DNA of 64,000 nucleotides, taken from NCBI GenBank assembly GCA_963709525.1, contig CAVPXB010000026.1, positions 22,540 to 86,539 on the forward strand, given 5' to 3'. Below the pieces are notes generated by a model. That model was not told the origin of the DNA. It made no database searches and saw nothing but the letters and a program-made list of their open reading frames with translations. The translations under genes were made by a program, and so were the position numbers. Origin of the DNA: CAIWHR01 sp963709525. Its GTDB lineage: Bacteria > Pseudomonadota > Gammaproteobacteria > Burkholderiales > Casimicrobiaceae. Positions 40,244 through 48,629 of this stretch are shown one piece after another (the first letter of the stretch is position 1; each line of letters starts with the position of its first letter).

Positions 40244-41410
40244 ATGAGAAACTGCGCCGCGCTGCTGTGCTCGCTGCTGCTTGCCGCTTGCGCCACGGCG
40301 CCTGCACCCTCGATCACAGGCCAACTGTTCAACGATCACCTGTTCGCCGCGCCGTCCGCACCGATCAGCGCATCGGACGTGTTCGCGGTGAGCGACGCGA
40401 TGAAGCGCTATCTCGGCGTCGATATCGCCGGCGAACTGCGCGCCAAGGGCAATCAGCAGGGCCTCGTCGACGCGCTTTACCGCAAAGGGCAGCTCAAGCT
40501 CGAATACGACTCGGCGCTGACGCGCAATGCGGCGCAGGCCTTCGATGCGCGCGCCGGCAACTGCCTGTCGCTGGTGATCATGACCGCGGCGATGGCCAAG
40601 GAGCTGGGCCTGCCCGTCCGCTACCAGAACGTCGTCACCGACGACAGCTGGAGCCGCACCGGCGACATCTATTTCTCCATCGGCCACGTCAATCTTGCCT
40701 TGGGGAAGAAGAAGACCGACGTCGGCTTCGGACGCAACGAGAGCGAAGTCCTGATCATCGACTTCCTGCCCGCCACCGACATCCGCGCCCGGACGCGCGT
40801 CCTCGCCGAGGACACCATCGTCGCGATGTACATGAACAACCGCGCCGTCGAATTGTTCACCGACGGGCAACTGAGCGACGCCTACTGGTGGGCGCGCGAG
40901 GCGATCCGCCAGGACCCGAGGTTCCTGAGCGCCTACAACACGCTCGGCGTCGTCTACCAGCGGCGCGGATATTTCGCGGAAGCCGACCGGATCTTCGCCC
41001 ACGTCCTCGAACGGGAGCCGGCGAACACGCGGGCGATGTCGAACCAGGTCGCGGTCCTCGATGCACTGGGGCGCACTGCCGAAGCCCGGGCGTTGCGCGA
41101 TCGGCTCGCCCGGCTCGAGCCCGACCCGCCGTTCAGTTTTTTCGACCGCGGCCTGGTGGCGATGCGCGAGGGCGATTTCAAGTCGGCCAAGGAGCTCTTC
41201 GCCAAGGAGATCGCGCGCGAGGCGTACTACCACGAGTTCCATTTCTGGCTCGCCCTTGCGTACGTGGGCCTGGGTGACATCGACCATGCGCGCGACCAGC
41301 TGGCGCTGGCGGTGGAGAGCAGCACGACCCGCTCGGACCGCGATCGCTATGCGTCCAAGCTCGACCGGATCCGTGCCGCGACCAACCCGCCGATCGTGCG
41401 CCAGAGATAG
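40244..41410 (+). CDS. TPR lipoprotein with transglutaminase-like N-domain
   Basis: A 388-residue exported lipoprotein. Signal and lipobox: LLCSLLLAACATAP (Cys at about residue 16). Residues about 80-200 resemble the SirB1/transglutaminase-like fold (AFDARAGNCLSLVIMTAAMAKELGLPVRYQNVV, containing a Cys at the usual nucleophile position and GHVNLAL with a His). Residues about 205-370 are tetratricopeptide repeats (DAYWWAREAIRQDPRFLSAYNTLGVVYQRRGYFAEADRIFAHVLEREPAN). Such proteins occur beside beta-/gammaproteobacterial envelope genes and their role is unknown. It follows the acyltransferase by 28 bases on the same strand. Confidence 0.85.
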   Translation: MRNCAALLCSLLLAACATAPAPSITGQLFNDHLFAAPSAPISASDVFAVSDAMKRYLGVDIAGELRAKGNQQGLVDALYRKGQLKLEYDSALTRNAAQAFDARAGNCLSLVIMTAAMAKELGLPVRYQNVVTDDSWSRTGDIYFSIGHVNLALGKKKTDVGFGRNESEVLIIDFLPATDIRARTRVLAEDTIVAMYMNNRAVELFTDGQLSDAYWWAREAIRQDPRFLSAYNTLGVVYQRRGYFAEADRIFAHVLEREPANTRAMSNQVAVLDALGRTAEARALRDRLARLEPDPPFSFFDRGLVAMREGDFKSAKELFAKEIAREAYYHEFHFWLALAYVGLGDIDHARDQLALAVESSTTRSDRDRYASKLDRIRAATNPPIVRQR

Positions 41411-41456
41411 CGCCCCCGACCAGGGCGATCGAAGGCGGCCGCGATCGTGGCCGCCG

Positions 41457-43066
41457 TCAGGCGACCAGATTGATCCGGCGCAACTGCGCACGAAACGCGG
41501 ATCGTCGCGCGCGCAGTCGAACACCGGGTCGACGCGGGCGTGCGGAACCGAGCCGCTTTCGCCGGCGTCGATGGCGCGCGCCAGGCCGTCGATCACGCCG
41601 TCGACGTCGCCCGAACTGCCGGCGAGCATCGCATCGCTGTACCAGTATCCGCGGCCCTCGATTGCCCGTTCGCGGACCTGGCTGCGCGCCTGCGCGATGC
41701 CGGCCGCATCGTTGGCGGCGACGGCCACGCAACCGCCGAAAAAGGGACCCCAGGGTCCGCACATCGCGGGCTCGAGCGCGTCGACGTACCTGCGGACGCG
41801 GCCTTCGTCGCGCAGTAGCAGCCCGAGCGTGACGATCAGGTAGTACGTCGCAATGGCATCCGCCGGGCTTGCGGCCAGCATGCGTTCGTAGCTGGCCACC
41901 GCCGCTTCGTACTCGCGACGCCAGAGCTGGACCCCCGCCTGGGCGATCAACAAGCGCGGCGATCGCTCGAGGTCCACGGCAATGTCGATTTCGGCCTGTG
42001 CCTCGGTCCAGCGCTCGCGCAGTCCGAGGATCAGGGCGAGGTTGCGCCGCGATTGCGCTTCCGAGGGCAGCCGATCGAGGACGAATCCGTGACGCCCCTC
42101 GGAGCGGTCCCAGTCGTAGTCGTAGTACGTCGCGACGATCGCGTCGAGCGTGTTGCTGGTGACGAGCGTCGGACCCTCGCGCATCGCATGGCGCGCGAGT
42201 TCACGCGTCTGCACGTGCAGCGAGCGGTCGTTGTTGGCAAAGTAGGTGGCGTAGTAGCCCAGTGCGATGCCCTTCAGCGCGTACGCCGGCGTGAACCGCG
42301 GATCGAGCGTGATCGCCTCGTCCGCGAGCGAGATCGCGCGCTGCAGGCCGTCGCGCGTGCGGCCGGAACTCTCCGCCTCCCAGGCGCGGACGTAGGCGAG
42401 GAACGCCGCCGGATCGACCGGCTCGTTCCAGAAAGGCTCCAGCATCTGCCCGGCGAGGTTCAGCGACAGGTGCCCGCTGACGGCCTCGGCAATCGTGGTG
42501 TGCAGCCGGAGCACGTCGTTGCCCTGGGCCGTGAACCGATCGGCAAGCACCACCCGATCTTCCAGCGCGTCGACGACCCGGACGTCGATGCTCCAGTGCG
42601 AACCGGCGGCGTCGACGCCGCCTTCGACGAGGTAGCGGATGCCGAGTTCCGCCGCCAGTTCGTCGGCGCGCTTCCGGGACTGGGCGAAGGCGCGCGACGT
42701 GGTCCAGGACAAAACGCGGAGTTGGTCCAGTGGCGCCACGGCAAGTCGATTGAGGACTTCCGCACCTACCGCGTCACCGACGAAGGCGCGGTCGCTGCCG
42801 CCCGGGCCGCGAAACTCGAAGGGCAGCACCAGCAATCCGGGGGCGCGCGGTGCCGCCGAGGTCTCGGCGCGATCGCTGGCGGGAGCCGTTCCATCGTTGA
42901 GCCACGCCTGCAGCTCATGCGTCCAGGCGAATACCGAATGGCCGGCGCCGGCAATGTGACGCACGGGCAGGCGACGCGTGTCTGCCCATCGCTGGGCGGT
43001 GCGGACATCGCGCCGCAGGAACCGCCCTATCGCCTTCCAGCCGTCGATACGCTGTGACGTCATCAT
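41457..43066 (-). CDS. HTH/TolB-like/TPR regulator (C-terminal frameshift)
   Basis: About 536 residues. N-terminal excisionase-like helix-turn-helix (RIDGWKAIGRFLRRDVRTAQRWADTRRLPVRHI, with FAWTHELQAWL), then a TolB-N-like domain beginning LLVLPFEFRGPGGSDRAFVGDAV, then TPR-type repeats (DEAITLDPRFTPAYALKGIAL; ILGLRERWTEAQAEIDIAVD). No membrane helix, unlike CadC. A one-base deletion near 41,475 is inferred: the compensated frame ends DPRFRAQLRRINLVA at the TGA at 41457, the expected ending for this family, while the uncorrected frame runs on antisense to the lipoprotein gene. Start is one of two tandem ATGs at 43066/43063. It is the last gene of the left block and convergent with the lipoprotein gene. 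Confidence 0.75.
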
Positions 43067-43159
43067 CGAATGTCGTGGACAAGTCGTCCGCAGCTCCATT
43101 CGGAGCCCGATCTCGGCGCCGAACGGCAGGAACGGATGTCGTGTTGTGTCGTGTATTGC

Positions 43160-43250
43160 CATGACTTTGCGCTTTGGCAGCGCGCGTCGGTTGATGGTAT
43201 AACAAGACCATTCTGCGCGCCTGGGTCTGCGCGTGCGCGCTGCTCAAGCT
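43160..43250. other. Apparent junction between betaproteobacterial-like and Chloroflexota-like DNA
   Basis: To the left the HTH/TolB gene is complete at its 5' end; to the right a response-regulator/PAS gene loses its C-terminus here with no kinase domain and no clean stop. Gene content, repeat families and indel density differ on the two sides. No transposase, tRNA, attachment site or direct repeat is visible at the join, which favours a chimeric assembly over an insertion. The exact base cannot be fixed by eye. Confidence 0.6.
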
Positions 43251-44034
43251 CGCGGCTGATCGCCTGTTTGCGTTCGCGGACGTCGCGGAAAATCCCCAGG
43301 ATCGCCGGCCGGCCCTCGATGGCGCCCAGGCTGGAGCTGATCTCGACCGGGACATCGTGGCCCTCGGCATGGCGCACCATCGCCTCGAGGGGTTGCTGGT
43401 CGCCCGCGCTCGAGGTGCGCGTGGAACATCGCGGCGTATGCGGCGCGCAGGTCGGGGGGATGGAGCGCCATTTGGTGTGTCCGGCGCAATTCGGCCTGCG
43501 ACCGGCCAACCAGCGCGCAGGCGCGTTGGTTGGCATCGAGGATCATGCCCGTCTCGGCGTCGGCGACAAAGATGGCGTCGCCGGCATTCTCGAACAGCGC
43601 CCGATACATCTCTTCGGATTCGCGAGCGATTGTTGGGCTTGCCGCCGCGCCAGCCGTTCGGTCGCATCGCGTAGCTTGCGTGTGATGATGGGCGACAGCC
43701 AGGTGAGTTTATCGTGCGCCACGAACCCCTGCGTGCCGGCGCGGAGGGCCGCGACCGTCAGGTCATCATGCGCATCAGACGAGATGATGATGAGCGGCGC
43801 GACTGGTTGCCGCGCCTGAAGCTGCGCGAGGAACGCCAACGCATCGAAATCCGGCCGGCCGTGATCGGTAAGCGCCAGGTCCCAATCGTGGCGAGACAGC
43901 GCAGCCGTCAGGTCTTCGGCAGAGTCAATCTGCTCCCAAGCTGGCTCGAAGCCGTTGCGCCGCAATTCACCGATGATCCGCTCAATGTCATCCGCCAGAT
44001 TACCGGCGATCAACACGCGTAGGGGATAGATCAT
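43230..44034 (-). CDS. Response regulator receiver-PAS protein, truncated and frameshifted
   Basis: Starts MIYPLRVLIAGNLADD at ATG 44032-44034. Residues 1-125 are a receiver domain with phospho-acceptor Asp57 in LALTDHGRPDFD, SSDAHDD and a Lys in VAHDKLTW. A coiled linker (KLRDATERLARRQAQQSLA) leads to a PAS domain beginning EEMYRALFENAGDAIFVADAETG. Two one-base indels, near 43,625 and 43,405, must be compensated to continue through VPVEISSSLGAIEGRPAILGIFRDVRERKQA. In intact relatives a PAS of this kind usually precedes a histidine kinase or more PAS domains; here the frame enters unrelated DNA near 43,200. The end coordinate is therefore nominal. Confidence 0.7.
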
Positions 44035-44433
44035 GCGAACTCCGTAGTTCAAAGACGACCATGCCCGTGTGCGACATGGGCCGCAGTCGGCATGGTTGGA
44101 TCGGCCCCGTTCCTCTGTCGTGTCAATGATGACGCTTGAAACGACAGAAATGCTATGCTTGCCGGGCAACACAAATGCGCGGTGGGCTGTTCAATTGTCC
44201 ATCCGTGCCAGCAGGTGCTGCGGGGCAGCGACCAGGATTTGATTATACCATAATAAGCGAAATTTTCAGCGGGACGCAGGCGGGGAGATACAGGGAGCAT
44301 GGCGGAGAGACCGGGGCCGGGTGTCAGTTCGCGAAAGGGCGCTGGATAGTTTGCGGGGAGAGATCAGGCATTGTCCCCGGCCCCGGTGGGGCAACCATTT
44401 TAACTGCTACAGCATAGCGACGCGACCGCGCCG
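44035..44433. other. 399-base intergenic region, no gene seen
   Basis: Lies between two minus-strand receiver genes. It contains an AT-rich stretch (TTTGATTATACCATAATAAG near 44,240) that could hold the promoter of the receiver-PAS gene. Short open frames on both strands are not protein-like. No hairpin or repeat of note. Confidence 0.5.
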
Positions 44434-44829
44434 CTACGCCTGGTAGGCTCGTTCCAGCGGCCGCTGGGCGAGGGCCGAAATCTCGGTCAAATCAAACGGT
44501 TTGGCGATGAAGTTGAAGAAGAGGGCGCGGTGCAGAACCTGCTGCGTCTCGGCATCATCGGGGCAGTAGAAATCGGAAATCACAACCGTCGAGGCTTCCG
44601 GCCGCAGCTTTCGCAGACGCCTGGCGAGATCCTGGCTGTCCATGTCGGGCAGCGTCGCACTCACGAAGGCAATGCGGATGGGCGCCGTGGCGGCCTGCGC
44701 CATCGCAGATGTCCCGGAGTGCGCGACGATCGCTTGCCACCCTTCGGGCAGTAGGACCTGTTGCATCGCCCACGCCATGTGGGGATCGGGGTCTACGATG
44801 AGCGCAATGGGTGCAGGCTTGTGCGACAT
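44434..44829 (-). CDS. Stand-alone receiver-like protein lacking the phospho-acceptor Asp
   Basis: A 131-residue CheY-like protein. The fold pattern is kept: ALIVDPDPHMAWAMQQVL for the acidic pocket, SATLPDMDSQDLARRLRKLRP, TVVISDF and FNFIAKPFDLTEISAL with the conserved Lys-Pro. The residue at the phosphorylation site (position 57, SATLP where DxxLP is normal) is Ser, so it is probably not phosphorylated by the usual route. It may be a pseudo-receiver acting through protein contacts. Start ATG at 44829. Located upstream of the receiver-PAS gene on the same strand. Confidence 0.75.
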   Translation of the reverse strand: MSHKPAPIALIVDPDPHMAWAMQQVLLPEGWQAIVAHSGTSAMAQAATAPIRIAFVSATLPDMDSQDLARRLRKLRPEASTVVISDFYCPDDAETQQVLHRALFFNFIAKPFDLTEISALAQRPLERAYQA

Positions 44830-45250
44830 GGGATACCTCCACGCCAGGGTCGGTTGAATCTATGATATAGGTTGGACGGAATGCCTTATTGCCTTGAGTC
44901 TAGCATGGGGACAGCCTGGGGGCTATCCGTACTTTTACGTAAGTCCCGGCCGCCCCGCGCTCCTGATTTCCAACACTTCCCTGCTCTGGCTGGTCTCTGA
45001 CCGAGCCAGTTCGGGAATATCGGTGGTCTGCGATCCTTTCCGGTAATACACATTAATTGATGCCCGTCCCGACCGAAAGTGACGGGCTGCGCAAAAGATA
45101 TTTATAACGAAATGGGGTGTCGTTTTGGCCCTGGCGGGCAAAGCGGATTACAATGCTTGAGATCGGGGGGCAGGCCTCGGCTGCGTTTGGCGCGCCCATA
45201 TCCCTGCGCTGCGATTATTCCCATTCTTGTCACGAGGGGCGCGCTATCGC
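44830..45250. other. 421-base intergenic region with a small hairpin
   Basis: Divergent region between the receiver gene and the MFS gene, so both promoters should be here. GCCCGTC (about 45063) pairs with GACGGGC (about 45082) around a purine-rich loop, followed by an AT-rich run (AAAGATATTTATAACGAAA). The loop sequence recalled a riboswitch but does not fit a class I know. Nothing else is recognisable. Confidence 0.45.
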
Positions 45251-46417
45251 ATGAATGATCCACAAGACACCCGCCGCATGATGATCTATCTGATCGTCTC
45301 TAATTTCTTGCTCTATTTCGGCTTTCAGGTCTGGCAGACCCTCTTCAACAACTTCGCCGTCGAGAGCGTCAAGATCGGCCCGGCAGAGGTGGGCCTGGTG
45401 CAGGCTGTACGCGAGATTCCGGGGCTGCTGGGGTTTCTGGTCGGGTTCCTGGCGCTCTACCTTTCCGAAGTCCGCATCATGGCGTTCAGCATCATCCTGA
45501 TGGGGTTGGGTATCGTCGCAACCGGTTATTCCACCACGCTGCCGATCCTGTTGGTCACGACCTTTGTGATGAGCTTCGGGTTTCACTTCTTCACCCCGAG
45601 CACGAACGCCGTGGTATTGATGGTGTCGAAGCTGAGCGAAGCGCCGCGCGCCCTGGGCAAACTGGGCAGCCTCGGTTCGCTGGCCGCGGTCGTGGCTACC
45701 GCGGCCGTCTATCTGCTGGCGCGGCCCTGGGGCTACCAGACCCTCTTCGCTGTCGTGGGCGTCCTGGTGATGATCGGTGGGGTGGCGTTGTTACCGCTCG
45801 GCGGCAATGGTGGCGCGCTGCCGACCAAACGCCGGATCGTGCTGCGCCGACGCTACTGGCTCTACTACGCGCTCTCGTTCCTGCTGGGCAGCCGGCGGCA
45901 TATCTTCACGACCTTTGCGATCTACCTGCTGGTGCGGGAATATCACATCACCGTGCAAACGACAGCCGTGCTCTTTCTGGTCAACAGTCTGATCAACATC
46001 GTGACGTTGCGTTGGGTGGGGCAGCTCGTCAGCCGTTTCGGCGAGCGGATCACGCTGAGCGTGGCGTTCGCCGCGCTCACGCTGGTTTTCATGGGGTATG
46101 CCTACATCCAGGTGTTGCCGCTGCTGTACGTGCTCTTCGTCTTGGACAACATCTTCATCGGCTTCAACCTGGGGCTGACGACTTACTTCCATAAGATCGC
46201 CGTGTCGCCCGAAGAGATCACCAGCAATCTCTCGGTCGAGCAGACGATCAACCACATCGCAGCCATTGTGATCCCGGTGGTGGGCGGCACGGTCTGGGTT
46301 GCCTACGGCTCGCAGGCGCCGTTCATCTTCGGCGCGGTGATCGTCCTGGCCGCGCTCGCGCTGACGCAATTCATGCGGCCGGCGCTGGCGCCCGTTGCCC
46401 AGCCCGCCGCCGGCTGA
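45251..46417 (+). CDS. Major facilitator superfamily transporter
   Basis: A 388-residue membrane protein with 11-12 hydrophobic segments in two halves. It begins MNDPQDTRRMMIYLIVSNFLLYFGFQVWQTLFNNFAVE. A central basic loop (TKRRIVLRRRYWLYYAL) separates the halves, and the second half includes LLYVLFVLDNIFIGFNLGLTTYFHKIA. The substrate cannot be told. The start is the ATG at 45251 with GAGGGG upstream; a TTG 24 bases earlier is in frame. The reading is uninterrupted, unlike many neighbours. Related proteins are common in Chloroflexota. Confidence 0.85.
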   Translation: MNDPQDTRRMMIYLIVSNFLLYFGFQVWQTLFNNFAVESVKIGPAEVGLVQAVREIPGLLGFLVGFLALYLSEVRIMAFSIILMGLGIVATGYSTTLPILLVTTFVMSFGFHFFTPSTNAVVLMVSKLSEAPRALGKLGSLGSLAAVVATAAVYLLARPWGYQTLFAVVGVLVMIGGVALLPLGGNGGALPTKRRIVLRRRYWLYYALSFLLGSRRHIFTTFAIYLLVREYHITVQTTAVLFLVNSLINIVTLRWVGQLVSRFGERITLSVAFAALTLVFMGYAYIQVLPLLYVLFVLDNIFIGFNLGLTTYFHKIAVSPEEITSNLSVEQTINHIAAIVIPVVGGTVWVAYGSQAPFIFGAVIVLAALALTQFMRPALAPVAQPAAG

Positions 46418-46547
46418 GTTGGCGATTGAAATCGCGGTTGAGGGGCGCTGCGGCGCCGGGCGGCCATCTGCATGGCCGGCCGTGTACTCGTCGGCGCAGG
46501 CCGACATCGCAGCCAGCGGCTCTTTAGCAGCGACCTCGGTCGCCACT

Positions 46548-47006
46548 TCACCATGCCCCATAAGTCGGCCCGCCCGCGCCGCCCAAGATCAACTCGATCC
46601 GCCGCCGCGTGCCGGCCGACACATCCGGCGGCAGAGCGGTCAGCTTGAAAAACGCAAACTGCTCGATCTCAGCGTTGGCGGCCGGCGACAGCGTAAACTC
46701 CGTGCAGCGGAAAACGGTGATGTGGTCGGCCTTGCCCTCGGCGAAGCTGCTGAAAACGCCGACCAGCGTGAGTGGCCCCAACGCCGCACCGACCTCTTCG
46801 CGGGCTTCGCGCCGCGCGGCCTGATCCAGGGTCTCGCCGCGTTCCACCAGGCCGCCGGGGAAATACCATCTGGGCTGGTAGGTGTGCTTCACCAGCAGCA
46901 CCTCGTCTCCGCGCTGCATGATCACGCGCACGCCGAGGGTCAGCGGTCGGGCGATGGTCCAATAGACCCGGGCGGCCAGATAGAGCGCTCTGCGCAGAAA
47001 GTTCAT
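46548..47006 (-). CDS. Nudix hydrolase
   Basis: A 152-residue Nudix protein. The Nudix box GGLVERGETLDQAARREAREEVG (about residues 50-72, matching G-X5-E-X7-REUXEE-XGU) is intact. The N-terminus has a hydrophobic stretch (LRRALYLAARVYWTIARPLTLGV), common in a Chloroflexota subgroup. It hydrolyses a nucleoside diphosphate-linked compound; substrate unknown. It starts 17 bases downstream of the StrB-like kinase gene's stop, same strand. The first 130 bases to its right (46418-46547) separate it from the convergent MFS gene. Confidence 0.85.
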   Translation of the reverse strand: MNFLRRALYLAARVYWTIARPLTLGVRVIMQRGDEVLLVKHTYQPRWYFPGGLVERGETLDQAARREAREEVGAALGPLTLVGVFSSFAEGKADHITVFRCTEFTLSPAANAEIEQFAFFKLTALPPDVSAGTRRRIELILGGAGGPTYGAW

Positions 47007-47022
47007 GGTTTCCTTTCGATCT

Positions 47023-47937
47023 CTACAATGCGGCCAGGATGTCTGCCACCCCGATCCAGGTCTGCCAGCCGCCGAACGTGCTGTCTTCCAGATCCCAGCA
47101 CGCGGAGAGCACCACCTGGGCGATGCCCCAGCCGATCAACCGCTGCCGGTCGAAGCCGAGCGTCTCGGCGAGCTGGTCAATGCGCCGCGCCAACACCTGG
47201 CGGGCGTTGGGCCAGGTTGCGATATCGTGGATCGGGTTGCGCAGCAGCGCGCCGACTTCATAGGCCGGCTCGCCGATCACCCCTTTCGGGTCGAGCGCCA
47301 GCCACGGCGCGCGTTCGGCGGCCAGGATGTTCCAGTGGTGCAGGTCGGCGTGGAGCACCACCGGCGCGGCCGACGAGGCGATCAACTCATCATGGAGGCG
47401 TAACGCCTGATCCACCAGATAGGCCGGCAGTGGGCCGGTCGTGCCGCCATATTGGTCGCGGAGGGTGTAGAGCGCGCGTGCCCACTGCCGCACATCGGGG
47501 AAGGGATGCGCGGCCGGGACAGGTCGCCATAGTTGGCGCATCACCTCGGCCGCGATGGCAGTCGCGGCCGCGTCGTCGGCCACTTCGACCAGCGGCGTGC
47601 CCGGCTTCAGGCGCTCCATCAGCAGGAAGCCGCGTTCGGCGTCGGCGTCGAGCAGTCGCGCGGCGCCCCGGCCATCGTACAGCCGCATGGCCGCGATCTC
47701 GGTCGTCAGCTCCGGGTTGGGCACGCCGAGCTTCAGCACGACCTCGGCCCCATCGCTGCGCCGCGCGGGGGCGACGTAGTTGTAGGAGAGATCGAACGGC
47801 GGCTGCACCTGGAGCGACCAGCGCGCTTCGCATTCGGCGAGCAACGCCGGCAGCCGAACCAGCCAGTCAGCGCCTTCCGGGCCGAAAACCTCGTGGATGG
47901 TGCGGGTGAATCTGCTGCTGATGACAGGCGTGACCAT
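47023..47937 (-). CDS. StrB/hydroxyurea-type antibiotic phosphotransferase-like kinase
   Basis: A 304-residue kinase-fold protein of the aminoglycoside/hydroxyurea antibiotic resistance kinase group (APH(6)/Hur). Visible motifs are VVLKLGVPNPELTTEIAAMRLYDG (lysine and alphaC glutamate), GFLLMERLKPGTPL (hinge), VVLHADLHHWNIL (catalytic loop with Ala for the usual Gly) and ALDPKGVIGEPAYEVGALLRNP (metal-binding Asp). Members phosphorylate streptomycin or hydroxyurea but many chromosomal relatives have no known resistance role. ATG at 47937 (MVTPVISS) is preferred to an upstream one at 47973. Paired with the Nudix gene. Confidence 0.82.
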   Translation of the reverse strand: MVTPVISSRFTRTIHEVFGPEGADWLVRLPALLAECEARWSLQVQPPFDLSYNYVAPARRSDGAEVVLKLGVPNPELTTEIAAMRLYDGRGAARLLDADAERGFLLMERLKPGTPLVEVADDAAATAIAAEVMRQLWRPVPAAHPFPDVRQWARALYTLRDQYGGTTGPLPAYLVDQALRLHDELIASSAAPVVLHADLHHWNILAAERAPWLALDPKGVIGEPAYEVGALLRNPIHDIATWPNARQVLARRIDQLAETLGFDRQRLIGWGIAQVVLSACWDLEDSTFGGWQTWIGVADILAAL

Positions 47938-48132
47938 GCCGTCCAGTATACCCGTTGCGCGGTGGGGGAGCAAGTCTTACCCCTGGCCGGGAAATTCCGC
48001 CCCCCATTTGCCAATCCGCCCCTTTTCTGCTAACATAGCATTCCAGACCGCGGGGGGTGGAGGGCACACCCCCCGTTATTTTGCTTGGGAACCAACGACA
48101 GGCATTAGGAGTCTGTCTGTAGGAGGCTAGGA

Positions 48133-48298
48133 ATGCAATTCAATGTTGTGATCCGAGCAGGATGAGGATGGTCGCTACGTTGTTGAATGTATGGATCTTC
48201 CGGGATGCCTTTCCGAGGGCGAAACCATGAAGGATGCCCTGGAGAATATCAGTGAAGCAATTGTCGGCTGTCTCAAGTCGCGGCTAGATCGCTTTTAG
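48133..48298 (+). pseudogene. hicB: HicB-like antitoxin (short, one frameshift)
   Basis: ATG at 48133 follows AGGAGG. It reads MQFNVVIR, then after a one-base deletion near 48,157 continues DEDGRYVVECMDLPGCLSEGETMKDALENISEAIVGCL to the TAG at 48296-48298. VV(E)C-DLPGC-S-GET--EAL-NI-EAI is the HicB partial RNase H fold found in toxin-antitoxin antitoxins. At about 55 residues it is the short type without a C-terminal DNA-binding domain. Followed by a broken hicA. The 195 bases before it (47938-48132) hold no gene I can see. Confidence 0.7.
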
Positions 48299-48380
48299 AG
48301 GAACGGAATCTGTGGATAGGGCGATGATACCTACGGTTGGAAGGTAGCCTGCAGATGGATATGATTGAGAGACTCTTACC

Positions 48381-48575
48381 TATCCTAAATTGCCCACCGA
48401 TCTGGTGATAGATTCTCATTCGAGCTTTCCGAAAGAGCGGTTGGCGGCTGATTCCGGTTGAAGGAAGTCACCACATCCTCGCGAAACAGGCATGACATGC
48501 ACCGGTCGATGCCCGTACATGAAGGACAGGAACTCGGCTGAGATTGCCCATGCACTCATCCGAAAGCTGGCTTGA
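48381..48575 (+). pseudogene. hicA: HicA-like mRNA interferase toxin remnant (several frameshifts)
   Basis: Reassembled over at least two or three indels, the pieces read PKLPTDL, ILIRAFRKSGWRLIPVEGSHHILAKQA, MPVHEGQELG and HALIRKLA. The GW-L-----GSHHI--K segment with its catalytic His and the following VPVH are the HicA double-stranded-RNA-binding fold. It lies 82 bases after hicB, the reverse of the more common hicA-hicB order. Given the error-like indels throughout this block it may be intact in the organism. Confidence 0.6.
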
Positions 48576-48629
48576 CGGACCGATGATTTGTCCCCCACCT
48601 CGAACTCTTCTATAAGTGAACGACTGAAT

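Noticed and set aside
43160..43250. Insertion sequence or integrase at the join of the two blocks
   Set aside because: No transposase, terminal inverted repeat, direct repeat or tRNA is visible there.
45060..45120. Possible riboswitch (GNRA-like loop and GC stem) upstream of the MFS gene
   Set aside because: Only a single 7-bp stem is present and the conserved core of no riboswitch class I know can be fitted.
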